Shown here: positions 16,908 through 25,353 of the stretch, piece by piece
Numbering within the stretch: the stretch's first letter is position 1
Layout of the letters: each line of letters begins with the position of its first letter
Origin: an uncultured Aquabacterium sp.
GTDB taxonomy: Bacteria; Pseudomonadota; Gammaproteobacteria; Burkholderiales; Burkholderiaceae_C
Direction of reading: 5' to 3'
NCBI RefSeq assembly: GCF_913773725.1
Contig: NZ_CAJYGK010000143.1
Span: 1 to 39,354, forward strand
DNA: 39,354 nt
Position numbers and translations under genes: made by a program
The notes under the pieces: generated by a model
The model's input: the letters and a program-made list of their open reading frames with translations, nothing else
Told to the model about the DNA's origin: nothing
Databases searched by the model: none

Positions 16908-18827
16908 TCAGCGGCGCTCGGCGATGGCCTGGCCAATCACATCGACAAGGGCGTGCAGAGGCATCACACCCAGATCCTGGTTGCCGCGCGCGCGCACGGC
17001 GACCGTCCCGGCCTCACGCTCCTTGTCGCCCAGCACCACGAAGTACGGCACTTTTTGCAGCGCGTGCTCGCGGATCTTGTAGGTGATCTTCTCGTTGCGG
17101 GTGTCGAGCTTCGTGCGGATGCCCGCCTTGGCCAGCGCCGCCGCCACATCGCGCGCATAGTCGGCCTGCGCGTCGGTGATGTTGAGCACCACCGCCTGCA
17201 CCGGCGCCAGCCACACCGGCAAGGCACCGGCGTGCTGCTCGATCAGGATCCCGATGAAGCGCTCCAGCGAGCCCAGGATCGCGCGGTGCAGCATCACAGG
17301 GTGCTTGCGGTCGCTGGCCTCGGTCACGTACTCGGCACCCAGGCGCTCGGGCATCGAGAAGTCGACCTGAATGGTGCCGCACTGCCAATGGCGGCCCAGT
17401 GCGTCCTTGAGCGTGTACTCGATCTTCGGCCCATAGAAAGCACCATCACCCGGCGCGATCTGGAACTCGCTGTTCGTGGCCTGAAGCGAGGCCATCAGGG
17501 CCTGCTCGGCCTTGTCCCAGCTCTCGTCCGAACCGATGCGCTTTTCAGGGCGCGTTGCCACCTTGTAGATGATGTCGGTGAAGCCGAAATCCTTGTAGAC
17601 CTTCTGCAGCAGCGCCGTGAAAGCCACGCACTCGTCCAGGATCTGGTCTTCGGTGCAGAAGATGTGACCATCGTCCTGCGTGAAGCCGCGCACGCGCATG
17701 ATGCCGTGCAAGCCGCCCGTGGGCTCGTTGCGGTGGCACTGGCCGAACTCGCCGTAGCGGATGGGCAGGTCGCGGTAGCTCTTGATGCCCTGGTTGTAGA
17801 TCAGGATGTGGCCAGGACAGTTCATCGGCTTGAGCGCGTAATCACGCTTTTCCGACTCGGTGGTGAACATGTTCTCGCGGTACTTGTCCCAGTGGCCGGT
17901 CTTCTCCCACAGCGTCTTGTCGATGATCTGCGGGCCCTTGACCTCCTGGTAGCCGTTGTCGCGGTAGACCTGGCGCATGTACTGCTCGACCGCCTGCCAC
18001 ACCGTCCAGCCCTTGGGGTGCCAGAACACGACACCCGGGGCATGGTCGTCGATGTGGAACAGGTCGAGCTCCCTGCCCAGCTTGCGGTGGTCGCGCTTCT
18101 CCGCCTCTTCCAGGCGGGTCAGGTACTGCTGCAGGTCTTCCTTGCTGGTCCAGGCCGTGCCGTAGACGCGCTGCAGCTGCTCATTGCGGTGGTCGCCACG
18201 CCAGTAGGCGCCCGCCACCTTCATCAGCTTGAAGTGCTTGAGCTTGCCCGTGCTGGGCACGTGCGGCCCCCGGCACAGGTCGGTGAAGCCGCCTTCGCTG
18301 TAGAGCGACACGTCCTGATCGGCCGGGATGCTCTCGATGATCTCGGCCTTGTAGTGCTCGCCCAGGCCCTTGAAGTAGCTGACGGCCTCGTCGCGCGGCA
18401 GCACCTTGCGCTCGACCTTCTCATCCTTCTTGGCCAGCTCGGCCATCTTCTTCTCAATAGCAGCCAGGTCTTCGGGCGTGAACGGGCGCTTGTAAGAGAA
18501 GTCGTAATAGAAGCCGTCCTCGATGGTCGGGCCGATCGTGACCTGGGCCTCGGGGAACAGCTCCTTGACGGCGTAGGCCAGCAGGTGGGCCGTCGAGTGG
18601 CGGATGATGTCCAGGCCGTCGGCGTCCTTCTCGGTGACGATGGCGAGCTGCGTATCGGCTTCAATGCGATACGAGGTGTCGACCAGGCGGGCAGCTTCAC
18701 CCTGCCCCACGCGGCCGGCCAGCGCCGCCTTGGCCAGGCCGGCGCCGATGGAGGCCGCCACGTCGGCGACGGTCACAGGGCCCGGGAACTCGCGCTTGGA
18801 GCCATCGGGCAGCTGAATCGAAATCAT
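16908..18827 (-). CDS. thrS: threonyl-tRNA synthetase
   Basis: A 639-residue class II synthetase with the full bacterial architecture: TGS domain (1-61), editing domain with HSTAH (77-81) and FTDLCRGPH (Cys185), catalytic core with the zinc ligands Cys337 (MNCPGH), His388 (DDGHIF) and a histidine in the [14 protein letters not shown] segment, and a C-terminal anticodon-binding domain. It charges tRNA-Thr and clears mischarged seryl-tRNA-Thr. The start at 18827 follows AAGGA at eight bases. Upstream lies an apparent Thr leader peptide and terminator, indicating attenuation control. Confidence 0.99.
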   Translation of the reverse strand: MISIQLPDGSKREFPGPVTVADVAASIGAGLAKAALAGRVGQGEAARLVDTSYRIEADTQLAIVTEKDADGLDIIRHSTAHLLAYAVKELFPEAQVTIGPTIEDGFYYDFSYKRPFTPEDLAAIEKKMAELAKKDEKVERKVLPRDEAVSYFKGLGEHYKAEIIESIPADQDVSLYSEGGFTDLCRGPHVPSTGKLKHFKLMKVAGAYWRGDHRNEQLQRVYGTAWTSKEDLQQYLTRLEEAEKRDHRKLGRELDLFHIDDHAPGVVFWHPKGWTVWQAVEQYMRQVYRDNGYQEVKGPQIIDKTLWEKTGHWDKYRENMFTTESEKRDYALKPMNCPGHILIYNQGIKSYRDLPIRYGEFGQCHRNEPTGGLHGIMRVRGFTQDDGHIFCTEDQILDECVAFTALLQKVYKDFGFTDIIYKVATRPEKRIGSDESWDKAEQALMASLQATNSEFQIAPGDGAFYGPKIEYTLKDALGRHWQCGTIQVDFSMPERLGAEYVTEASDRKHPVMLHRAILGSLERFIGILIEQHAGALPVWLAPVQAVVLNITDAQADYARDVAAALAKAGIRTKLDTRNEKITYKIREHALQKVPYFVVLGDKEREAGTVAVRARGNQDLGVMPLHALVDVIGQAIAERR

Positions 18828-18883
18828 GGGATGTCCTTGTGTGGAAGCGTTGCCGGGCGCGATGCAGCCTGCGGCCGGGCAAC

Positions 18884-18910
18884 AAAAAAGCGCGGGGGCT
18901 GCCGCGCTTT
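18884..18910 (-). terminator. rho-independent terminator in the thrS leader (attenuator arm 3:4)
   Basis: On the minus strand AAAGCGCGG (18910-18902) pairs perfectly with CCGCGCTTT (18895-18887) around a 6-base loop, and the T run continues to 18884. It lies about 57 bases before the thrS ATG and downstream of the threonine-rich open frame. Confidence 0.85.
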
Positions 18911-18951
18911 CTGGAACTCAGGGAAAGGTACAGGTGTGCGAAAGCAGCGGC
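18901..18951 (-). promoter_or_regulatory. predicted antiterminator of the thrS attenuator (arms 2:3)
   Basis: On the minus strand GCCGCTGCTTT (18951-18941) can pair with AAAGCGCGGC (18910-18901), giving ten base pairs with one bulged U. This uses the first arm of the terminator, so the two structures exclude each other. Arm 2 begins seven bases after the leader stop codon, where a ribosome at the stop would partly cover it. Confidence 0.65.
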
Positions 18952-18958
18952 CAGCCGA

Positions 18959-19003
18959 CTAGACCTCGGTCGAGGTGAAGGGGGTCGAAGTTCGCGGTGT
19001 CAT
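18959..19003 (-). CDS. threonine-rich leader peptide of thrS
   Basis: A 14-residue open frame, MTPRTSTPFTSTEV, with threonine at residues 2, 5, 7, 10 and 12 (codons ACA, ACT, ACC, ACC, ACC). A GAAAGG ribosome site lies 11 bases upstream of the ATG, slightly far. The stop TAG precedes the antiterminator arm by seven bases. A ribosome stalled on the Thr codons when charged tRNA-Thr is scarce would leave arm 2 free to form the antiterminator and let thrS be transcribed; rapid passage to the stop would favour the terminator. The frame, codons and pairings are seen; the mechanism is inferred from the classic attenuation model. I did not find a convincing arm 1 beyond a short CCGA/TCGG pairing. Confidence 0.7.
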   Translation of the reverse strand: MTPRTSTPFTSTEV

Positions 19004-19038
19004 AACCGTGTGTGCCTTTCTACGTTCCTTACGTTGAC

Positions 19039-19072
19039 GCCTCCCCACGGAGGCAATAAGCGCTTGATTATA
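19039..19072 (-). promoter_or_regulatory. candidate thrS promoter (-10 box) and 5' hairpin
   Basis: A perfect TATAAT (19072-19067, minus strand) lies about 64 bases upstream of the leader peptide start; no good -35 is found at 16-18 bases. A hairpin GCCTCC/GGAGGC with a 4-base loop (19054-19039) would lie near the 5' end of the transcript. Confidence 0.5.
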
Positions 19073-19130
19073 AAGGCCGCACCGTCGTGATGCACGGCGG
19101 ACGCACGCGTGGAGTGAGGGCGGACAGAAA

Positions 19131-19155
19131 GAAAAATGGCGCCCGAAGGCGCCAT
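19131..19155 (-). terminator. rho-independent terminator after aceA
   Basis: On the minus strand ATGGCGCC, loop TTCG, GGCGCCAT and then TTTTC: an 8-bp stem closed by a stable UUCG tetraloop with a short T run. It lies 69 bases downstream of the aceA stop and separates aceA from the thrS promoter. Confidence 0.85.
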
Positions 19156-19223
19156 GTCTGCGATCCATGAGATCACGCCCGGCAGGGAAGACCGCCTTGC
19201 GGCAGCCGCCCCGCCGACGCAGA

Positions 19224-20540
19224 TCAGTGGAACTGCTCTTCTTCGGTCGAGCCGGTCAGGGCCTTCACCGACGAAGAACCACCCTGGATGACGGTGGTCA
19301 CGTCGTCGAAGTAGCCAGCGCCGACTTCCTGCTGGTGCGACACGAAGGTGTAGCCCTTTTCGCGAGCAGCGAATTCCGGCTCCTGCACCATGTTGACGTA
19401 GTGCTTCATGCCTTCGCCACGGGCGTAAGCGTGGGCGAACTGGAAGGTGTTGAACCAGTTGACGTGGATACCAGCCAGGGTGATGAACTGGTACTTGTAG
19501 CCCAGAGCCGACAGCTCTTCCTGGAAGGAAGCGATCTGCGAGTCGTTGAGGTTCTTCTTCCAGTTGAAGGAAGGCGAGCAGTTGTACGACAGCAGCTTGC
19601 CCGGGCAAGCGGCGTGCACAGCTTGAGCGAATTCACGGGCGAAGCCGATGTCAGGCACGCCGGTTTCGCACCACACCAGGTCGGCGTACGGAGCGTAAGC
19701 CACGCCGCGGCTGATGGCCTGCTCCAGACCGTTCTTCACGCGGTAGAAACCTTCCTGGGTGCGCTCACCGGTCAGGAACGGCTTGTCGTTGGCGTCGTGA
19801 TCGGAGGTGATCAGGTTGGCCGCTTCGGCGTCGGTACGAGCCAGAACGATGGTCGGCACGCCCATGACGTCGGCAGCGAAACGAGCAGCGATCAGCTTCT
19901 CGATGGCTTCTTGCGTCGGGACCAGCACCTTGCCGCCCATGTGGCCGCACTTCTTCACAGCAGCCAGCTGGTCTTCGAAGTGCACGCCAGCAGCGCCGGC
20001 AGCGATCATGTTCTTCATCAGTTCGAAGGCGTTCAGCACGCCGCCGAAACCGGCTTCAGCGTCAGCGACGATCGGCAGGAAGTAGTCGATGAACTGCTCG
20101 TCGCCGGGGTTGATGCCACGCGACCATTGGATTTCGTCAGCACGCTTGAACGTGTTGTTGATGCGGCGAACCATGGTGGGCACCGAGTCGTACGCGTACA
20201 GCGACTGGTCGGGGTACATGGTTTCCGAGGTGTTGCCGTCGGCGGCAACTTGCCAGCCCGACAGGTACACGGCTTCCAGGCCAGCCTTGGCCTGTTGCAT
20301 GGCTTGACCGGCGGTGATGGCGCCGAAAGCGTTCACGTAGCCCTTCTTGGCACCGCCGTTGACCTTTTCCCACAGCTTTTCAGCGCCGCGCTTGGCCAGG
20401 GTGTACTCGGGCTGCAGGCTGCCGCGCAGGCGAACCACGTCAGCAGCGGAATAGCCGCGCTTGACGAGCTTCCAACGGGGGTTTTCGGCCCAGTCCTTTT
20501 CCAGGGCAGCGATTTGCTGTTCACGGGTGAGTTGAGTCAT
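19224..20540 (-). CDS. aceA: isocitrate lyase
   Basis: A 438-residue glyoxylate-shunt enzyme that splits isocitrate into glyoxylate and succinate. The catalytic loop KKCGHMGGK with Cys198 is present, as are the upstream AYVSGWQ-like segment ([12 protein letters not shown], 92-103), the metal-site region [10 protein letters not shown] (158-167) and [10 protein letters not shown]. Length fits the shorter bacterial form. It allows growth on acetate, fatty acids or stored polyhydroxyalkanoate. The gene diverges from an aminotransferase gene and has a palindromic operator candidate about 80-95 bases upstream. No malate synthase is in the window. Confidence 0.98.
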   Translation of the reverse strand: MTQLTREQQIAALEKDWAENPRWKLVKRGYSAADVVRLRGSLQPEYTLAKRGAEKLWEKVNGGAKKGYVNAFGAITAGQAMQQAKAGLEAVYLSGWQVAADGNTSETMYPDQSLYAYDSVPTMVRRINNTFKRADEIQWSRGINPGDEQFIDYFLPIVADAEAGFGGVLNAFELMKNMIAAGAAGVHFEDQLAAVKKCGHMGGKVLVPTQEAIEKLIAARFAADVMGVPTIVLARTDAEAANLITSDHDANDKPFLTGERTQEGFYRVKNGLEQAISRGVAYAPYADLVWCETGVPDIGFAREFAQAVHAACPGKLLSYNCSPSFNWKKNLNDSQIASFQEELSALGYKYQFITLAGIHVNWFNTFQFAHAYARGEGMKHYVNMVQEPEFAAREKGYTFVSHQQEVGAGYFDDVTTVIQGGSSSVKALTGSTEEEQFH

Positions 20541-20861
20541 GGAGATCTCCGGGTTTGGTGAGGAGTGCGAGAAAACAGCAGACAGTCTAGCGCGAATCCA
20601 CCCCCGCCGTAAAGACTTATGTCTTATATAAGACAGAACTCTTTGCAGGTGTGAACGAGAAGCTCGCTCCCTCGTCGGCGCAGTGACGCAAATTTACAAC
20701 ATGCGCGATGTCCGCCCGCCGTGACCGGGCGCTCATGACGATACACCCCGTCCGGCATCACCCCACCGGGTGAGGCCCCTCGCGCACATGGCAAAAAAGC
20801 GGCACGATGGCACAAACGCCCTGACGGGCGGCCCGACCTCCTCTGAGCAAAGGACACCGCG
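20541..20861. promoter_or_regulatory. aceA / aminotransferase divergent regulatory region
   Basis: No gene is visible in these 321 bases. Beyond the palindrome at 20620-20635, a TTCACA box and a TTATAT box 18 bases apart on the minus strand could be the aceA promoter, the latter overlapping the palindrome. An AAAGGA lies about 13 bases before the aminotransferase ATG. Confidence 0.4.
20620..20635. promoter_or_regulatory. perfect 16-bp palindrome, candidate operator of aceA
   Basis: TGTCTTATATAAGACA is a perfect dyad in an AT-rich patch of otherwise GC-rich DNA, 80-95 bases upstream of the aceA ATG and overlapping its probable -10 region. Position and symmetry suggest a dimeric repressor. I recall similar motifs near glyoxylate and propionate genes in related bacteria but cannot name the regulator from sequence alone. 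Confidence 0.6.
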
Positions 20862-22169
20862 ATGCCCAACGATCTCGATGCATTCTGGATGCCGTTCACC
20901 GCAAACCGGGACTTCAAGAAGGCGCCCCGCCTGCTGTCGAAGGCCAAGGACATGCACTACTGGACGCCCGAGGGGCGACAGATTCTGGATGCCACAGCCG
21001 GCTTGTGGTGCGTGAACGCGGGGCATGCCAGGCCGCGGATCGTCGAAGCCATTGCCCGGCAAGCCGCCGAACTGGACTTCGCCCCCCCCTTTCAGATGGG
21101 TCACCCTCTGGCCTTCGAACTCGCGGAACGCCTCCAGCACCTGACGCCCCCCGGGCTGAACCGGTTCTTTTTCACCAACTCGGGATCCGAGTCGGTCGAG
21201 ACAGCCATGAAGATCGCCCTGGCCTACCACCGGGTCCGCGGCGAGGCGCAGCGGACCCGGCTCATCGGCCGCGAGCGGGGCTATCACGGCGTGAATTTTG
21301 CCGGCACCGCGCTGGGCGGGATGGGGCCGAACCGCAAGCTGTTCGGCAGCAGCGTGGCCGGTGTCGATCACCTTCGCCACACGCACGACCTCAGCCGCAA
21401 CGCCTTCTCGCGCGGCCAGCCGGAGCATGGCGCGGACCTGGCCGACGATCTGGAGCGCCTGGTCGCGCTGCACGACGCGTCAACCATCGCGGCCGTGATC
21501 GTGGAACCCATGGCCGGCTCAACCGGGGTGCTGTTGCCGCCCAAGGGCTACCTGGAGCGCCTGCGTGCCATCTGCGACAGGCACGGCATCCTGCTCGTGT
21601 TCGACGAGGTCATCACGGGCTTCGGTCGGCTCGGGGCGCCGTTTGCCGCACAGAAGTACGGCGTGGTCCCCGACATGATCACCATGGCCAAGGGCATCAC
21701 AAACGGCACCATCCCGATGGGGGCGGTGGCCGTGCGGCAGGACATTCACGACGCCTTCATGCAGGGCGGCCCTGGCATCGAGCTGCCTCACGGCTACACC
21801 TACTCCGGTCATCCGATGGCGTGCGCCGCGGCGCTGGCGACGCTGGACACCTACGCGGATGAAGACCTGCTGACGCGAGGTACCCGCCTGCATGGCGCAC
21901 TGGAGGAAGCCGTGCACAGCCTGCGGGGCCTGCCGCATGTCGTGGACATCCGCAACACGGGACTGGTGGCAGCCATCGAGTTCGCTCCCCGCCCTGACGC
22001 GCCCCCCGGACGCCGGGCGTTCGAGGTCTTTCTGGGCTGTTTCGAGGCCGGCGTGCTGGTGCGCGCGGCAGGCGAGAACATCGCGATTGCGCCGCCGCTG
22101 ATCGTCAGCGAGGCACAAATCGAGCAGACGGTGGCGACGCTGCGCAAGGTCATGATGTCGCTCGCGTAA
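20862..22169 (+). CDS. class III aminotransferase, omega-amino acid:pyruvate type
   Basis: A 435-residue PLP enzyme. The N terminus DAFWMPFTANRDFKKAPRLL and the segment RFFFTNSGSESVETAMKIA are typical of beta-alanine/omega-amino acid:pyruvate transaminases. The cofactor lysine is Lys277 in MAKGITNG, preceded by LLVFDEVITGFGR; HGYTYSGHPMACAAAL follows. It transfers the amino group of an omega-amino acid or amine to pyruvate; the exact donor cannot be read from sequence. It is read divergently from aceA and has its own terminator, so it looks monocistronic. Confidence 0.92.
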   Translation: MPNDLDAFWMPFTANRDFKKAPRLLSKAKDMHYWTPEGRQILDATAGLWCVNAGHARPRIVEAIARQAAELDFAPPFQMGHPLAFELAERLQHLTPPGLNRFFFTNSGSESVETAMKIALAYHRVRGEAQRTRLIGRERGYHGVNFAGTALGGMGPNRKLFGSSVAGVDHLRHTHDLSRNAFSRGQPEHGADLADDLERLVALHDASTIAAVIVEPMAGSTGVLLPPKGYLERLRAICDRHGILLVFDEVITGFGRLGAPFAAQKYGVVPDMITMAKGITNGTIPMGAVAVRQDIHDAFMQGGPGIELPHGYTYSGHPMACAAALATLDTYADEDLLTRGTRLHGALEEAVHSLRGLPHVVDIRNTGLVAAIEFAPRPDAPPGRRAFEVFLGCFEAGVLVRAAGENIAIAPPLIVSEAQIEQTVATLRKVMMSLA

Positions 22170-22183
22170 GCCGGACCGGCAAT

Positions 22184-22223
22184 GAGAAAGGCCGCGCGGT
22201 TGCCCGACGCGGCCTTTCTCTTT
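22184..22223 (+). terminator. rho-independent terminator after the aminotransferase
   Basis: A perfect 13-bp stem (22184-22196 with 22208-22220; arms GAGAAAGGCCGCG and its complement) with an 11-base loop and a final TTT, 14 bases after the stop codon. It may also serve ppa from the other strand. Confidence 0.85.
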
Positions 22224-22282
22224 ACGGGGGAAGGTCACCGAACCGTCCGCATCTGGCTGCGGGACGCGGCGACCGACGCCGT

Positions 22283-22816
22283 TCAGTGCTGCTTCTTGAA
22301 GTTCTCGAGGCCGGTGGTGACCTCGGCCTTGGCGGCATCAATGCCATCCCAGCCCACGACCTTCACCCACTTGCCGGGCTCGAGGTCCTTGTAGTGCTCG
22401 AAGAAGTGCTTGATCTGGCTGACCAGCAACTCGGGCAGGTCTTCCAGCTTCTGGATGCCCTTGTACATGGCGCAGATCTTCTCGGTCGGCACGGCCACCA
22501 GCTTGGAATCGCCACCGGCCTCGTCTTCCATCTTCAGGATGCCGAGCGGACGGCAGGGAATGACCACGCCGGGCTGCAGCGGGAACGGAGTCACGACCAG
22601 CACGTCGACGGGATCACCGTCGGCGGCGATGGTCTGAGGTACGTAGCCGTAGTTGCACGGATAGTGCATGGCCGTGCCCATGAAGCGGTCGACAAAAACC
22701 GCGCCGGTTTCATGGTCGATCTCGTACTTGATGGGATCGGCGTTCGCCGGAATTTCGATGATGACGTTGAAGACGTCGGGTGCCTTCGCACCGGCGGGGA
22801 CATTCAGCAGGCTCAT
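22283..22816 (-). CDS. ppa: inorganic pyrophosphatase, family I
   Basis: The 177-residue product starts [20 protein letters not shown] and carries the family I active site: [25 protein letters not shown] and the metal-binding DGDPVDVLV. It hydrolyses pyrophosphate from biosynthetic reactions and is essential in most bacteria. The start at 22816 is fixed by homology; the frame is open to 22912 but that part is unlike any pyrophosphatase. No strong ribosome site is visible. It diverges from the phasin gene. Confidence 0.97.
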   Translation of the reverse strand: MSLLNVPAGAKAPDVFNVIIEIPANADPIKYEIDHETGAVFVDRFMGTAMHYPCNYGYVPQTIAADGDPVDVLVVTPFPLQPGVVIPCRPLGILKMEDEAGGDSKLVAVPTEKICAMYKGIQKLEDLPELLVSQIKHFFEHYKDLEPGKWVKVVGWDGIDAAKAEVTTGLENFKKQH

Positions 22817-22973
22817 GATGGTCTGATCACAAGGTTGGACATTCGGTCGACGCGCAAGTGTAGGCGAAGCCGTCGGGCTCGCCCACCACGCGCAGCTGAG
22901 CTGATCTGACACAGGTTAATCGTCAAGAATTTGACAATCCCCGAACCCCTTTGCTGCGGCGCACAAAAACCCC

Positions 22974-23001
22974 TTGCAATCGCCACCAAGATCCCTATAC
23001 T
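22974..23001 (+). promoter_or_regulatory. candidate promoter of the phasin gene
   Basis: TTGCAA (22974-22979) and TATACT (22996-23001) are 16 bases apart, about 80 bases before the phasin ATG. This fits a strongly expressed granule protein. Confidence 0.6.
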
Positions 23002-23010
23002 TCGAATCAT

Positions 23011-23030
23011 GTTGCAACGCAGCAATGCAG
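23011..23030. promoter_or_regulatory. candidate PhaR-type operator upstream of the phasin
   Basis: The segment GTTGCAACGCAGCAATGCAG, just downstream of the predicted transcription start, is rich in TGC/GCA repeats with TTGCAA dyad symmetry. It resembles sites bound by PhaR, which represses phasin genes when no polyhydroxyalkanoate granules are present. A further GGTGCAACAC follows near 23045. PhaR itself is not in the window. Confidence 0.35.
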
Positions 23031-23080
23031 TCCGAAGCTGATCTTGGTGCAACACGTCAACCACTTAACGGAGATCCACG

Positions 23081-23635
23081 ATGCTGACCGCTGAACAACT
23101 GCTCGCCGCTCACAAGGCCAACCTCGCCACCCTGTTCGACCTGAGCCAAAAGGCCTTCGAAGGCGTGGAAAAGGTCGTTGAGCTGAACCTCCAGGTCGCC
23201 AAGACCTCGATGGAAGAAGCTGCCGAGCATGCCAAGGCTGTTCTCGGCGCCAAGGACCCGCAAGAACTGTTCGCCCTGAACGCCAGCCTGCTGCAGCCGT
23301 CGGCCGAGAAGGCCGCTGCCTACGGTCGCCACCTGTATGACATCGCTTCGTCCACCAGCGCTGAAGTGAGCAAGCTGGCCGAGTCGCAGGTTGCCGAAGC
23401 GCAGAAGAAGTTCGTGTCGGTCGTCGACAACGCCGTCAAGAACGCCCCCGCCGGCACCGAGAACGCCGTCGTGCTGGTGAAGTCGGCCGTGGCCGCCGCC
23501 AACAACGCTTTCGACACCGTGCAGAAGGCTGCCAAGCAAGCCGCCGACGTGGCCGAAGCCAACTTCCAGGCCATCACGTCGACCGCCGTGAAGGCCACCC
23601 AGGCCGCCAGCAAGACCCCGCGCAAGGCCGCCTGA
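23081..23635 (+). CDS. phasin family protein (polyhydroxyalkanoate granule-associated)
   Basis: A 184-residue, alanine-rich, almost entirely helical protein beginning MLTAEQLLAAHKANLATLFD, with the phasin-type amphipathic segment FEGVEKVVELNLQVAKTSM and LGAKDPQELFALNASLLQP, and a lysine/alanine-rich C terminus (ASKTPRKAA). Phasins coat PHA granules and set their number and size. The start has GGAG eight bases upstream. A strong terminator lies about 165 bases downstream, so it is probably monocistronic. This indicates that the organism stores polyhydroxyalkanoate. Confidence 0.95.
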   Translation: MLTAEQLLAAHKANLATLFDLSQKAFEGVEKVVELNLQVAKTSMEEAAEHAKAVLGAKDPQELFALNASLLQPSAEKAAAYGRHLYDIASSTSAEVSKLAESQVAEAQKKFVSVVDNAVKNAPAGTENAVVLVKSAVAAANNAFDTVQKAAKQAADVAEANFQAITSTAVKATQAASKTPRKAA

Positions 23636-23800
23636 GGCTTGCCAGACGGTTCGCCGGGCTTACAAAACTTTGCAGGGTTGTCCGCCCGATCCGGTGAACT
23701 TCGTCACCCGCACAGAGTCCGAGAGTTGCCGCCCTGGACAAGCGGCACTCCCTGAAAGGTTGTCTCCTCGGTACCTCGCGAACCTTTTTCAAGGTACCTT

Positions 23801-23831
23801 AAGCCCGGTGGCACGCCACCGGGCTTTTTTT
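23801..23831 (+). terminator. rho-independent terminator after the phasin
   Basis: An 11-bp stem (23801-23811 with 23816-23826, arms AAGCCCGGTGG and its complement), a CACG loop and an uninterrupted T run to 23831. It is one of the strongest terminators in the window. Confidence 0.92.
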
Positions 23832-23842
23832 ATGATTCGGGC

Positions 23843-24580
23843 ATGATCCCCTGGCTCGAACCCGACTCCCCCTTCCCCGATACCAGCCTGGCGCTCGGCC
23901 CCGGGTCCGAAGCGCCAGGCCTTCTGGCCGCGGGCAACGAGTTGACGGTGGAACGGTTGGACGCTGCGTACCGACGCGGCATCTTTCCGTGGTTCAGCCC
24001 GGGTCAGCCGGTGTTGTGGTGGACAACCGACCCGCGCATGGTGTTGCCGACGGCGGAATTCAAACTGTCGCGTTCCCTTCGCAAGACCATCCGCCGCTTC
24101 CGGCACACCCCGGACAGCGCGATCCGGGTGGACGGGGCGTTCGATCGGGTCATCCGCGCCTGCGCAGGCACTCCGCGCGAGGGCCAGGATGGCACCTGGA
24201 TCGTGCCCGCCGTGCAGCAGGTGTACGCACGCTGGCACCGCATGGGCAGGGTGCACTCGTTCGAAACGTGGTGGGACGGTGAACTCGTGGGCGGTCTGTA
24301 TGGCGTCAGCATCGGGCGGATGTTCTTCGGCGAGTCGATGTTTGCGTGGCGGACGGACGCATCCAAGATCGCGCTGGCGGCCCTGGTCTGCTTCTGTCGG
24401 GCCAACGGGATCGCCCTGATCGACTGCCAGCAACAGACGCAGCATCTCGCGTCCCTCGGGGCACGGCCTTTGCTGAGAGGCGAATTTGAAGCCCATTTGC
24501 GGGGCGTGATCGACGAACCGGCACCCCGCATCTGGGCCTATGATGATTCGCTCTGGTCAGAACTGGACGGCCTCGCGTGA
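23843..24580 (+). CDS. aat: leucyl/phenylalanyl-tRNA--protein transferase
   Basis: A 245-residue GNAT-fold enzyme that attaches Leu or Phe to N-terminal Arg or Lys, marking proteins for ClpAP. The family segments are clear: [20 protein letters not shown] (42-61), [48 protein letters not shown] and [16 protein letters not shown]. Its stop overlaps the start of the next gene by four bases (GTGA), so the two N-degron enzymes are translationally coupled. The start lies 12 bases after the phasin terminator. Confidence 0.98.
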   Translation: MIPWLEPDSPFPDTSLALGPGSEAPGLLAAGNELTVERLDAAYRRGIFPWFSPGQPVLWWTTDPRMVLPTAEFKLSRSLRKTIRRFRHTPDSAIRVDGAFDRVIRACAGTPREGQDGTWIVPAVQQVYARWHRMGRVHSFETWWDGELVGGLYGVSIGRMFFGESMFAWRTDASKIALAALVCFCRANGIALIDCQQQTQHLASLGARPLLRGEFEAHLRGVIDEPAPRIWAYDDSLWSELDGLA

Positions 24581-25353
24581 CCCACCTCAAAGACCTGCCT
24601 CTGGCGTCTCTGCAGTTCTATGCCACCGCGCCCTACCCTTGCAGTTATCTGGAGGGTCGAGAAGCGCGCTCTCAGGTGGCGACCCCCAGCCACCTGATCA
24701 ATGCCGACATCTATTCGGGTCTGGTGGCGGGCGGCTTTCGGCGCAGCGGCATGTTCACCTACCGGCCTTACTGCGACGGTTGCAAGGCCTGCATTCCACT
24801 GCGGGTTCCGGTGTCCGACTTCGCGCCGAATCGGAGCCAGCGCCGCGCATGGAAAGCGCACGAGCACCTGGAGGCCCGGGTGCTGCGGCTGTGTTTCACA
24901 CCCGAGCATTACCAGCTGTACCTGCGCTACCAGGCCGGCCGACACCGGGGCGGCGGTATGGACCACGACTCGGTCGACCAGTACACCCAGTTCCTGCTGC
25001 AAAGCAGGGTGAATTCCCGGCTGGTGGAGTTTCGCGAGCCCCCAGCCGAGGGCGAAAGCCAAGGCCGGTTGAAGATGGTCTCGATCCTGGACATCCTCAA
25101 CGACGGGCTGTCTGCGGTCTACACCTTCTACGAGCCGGATACCCGGGCGAGCTACGGCACATTCAATGTGCTGTGGCAGATCCGGCAGGCGGCTCACCTG
25201 GGGCTGCCGTATCTGTATCTGGGCTACTGGATCGCGGACAGCCGCAAGATGGCCTACAAGGCGCAGTTCCTCCCCCACCAGGTGCTGGTCGGGGGAGCGT
25301 GGCAGACCCGAGAGACCCTGGTGGATCAGGATCAGGGGGTCAGTCGAACCTGA
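24577..25353 (+). CDS. bpt: aspartate/glutamate leucyltransferase (bacterial arginyltransferase homolog)
   Basis: A 258-residue ATE1-like enzyme that in bacteria transfers Leu to N-terminal Asp or Glu. The cysteine-rich N terminus has the family motifs PYPCSYL (Cys22) and [14 protein letters not shown], followed by [15 protein letters not shown] and a GNAT-like C-terminal half with [24 protein letters not shown]. It uses a GTG start inside the aat stop. With Aat it covers basic and acidic N-degrons. Its 3' end overlaps the convergent SIMPL gene by 22 bases. Confidence 0.96.
   Translation: MTHLKDLPLASLQFYATAPYPCSYLEGREARSQVATPSHLINADIYSGLVAGGFRRSGMFTYRPYCDGCKACIPLRVPVSDFAPNRSQRRAWKAHEHLEARVLRLCFTPEHYQLYLRYQAGRHRGGGMDHDSVDQYTQFLLQSRVNSRLVEFREPPAEGESQGRLKMVSILDILNDGLSAVYTFYEPDTRASYGTFNVLWQIRQAAHLGLPYLYLGYWIADSRKMAYKAQFLPHQVLVGGAWQTRETLVDQDQGVSRT

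Noticed and set aside
16842..18962. A 706-codon plus-strand frame opposite thrS
   Set aside because: Shadow of thrS; no domain, and it would run through the thrS leader terminator.
23770..23798. GGTACC pair as a mobile-element or attachment site repeat
   Set aside because: A six-base palindrome occurring twice within 30 bases, with no recombinase gene or duplicated flank; more likely RNA structure.
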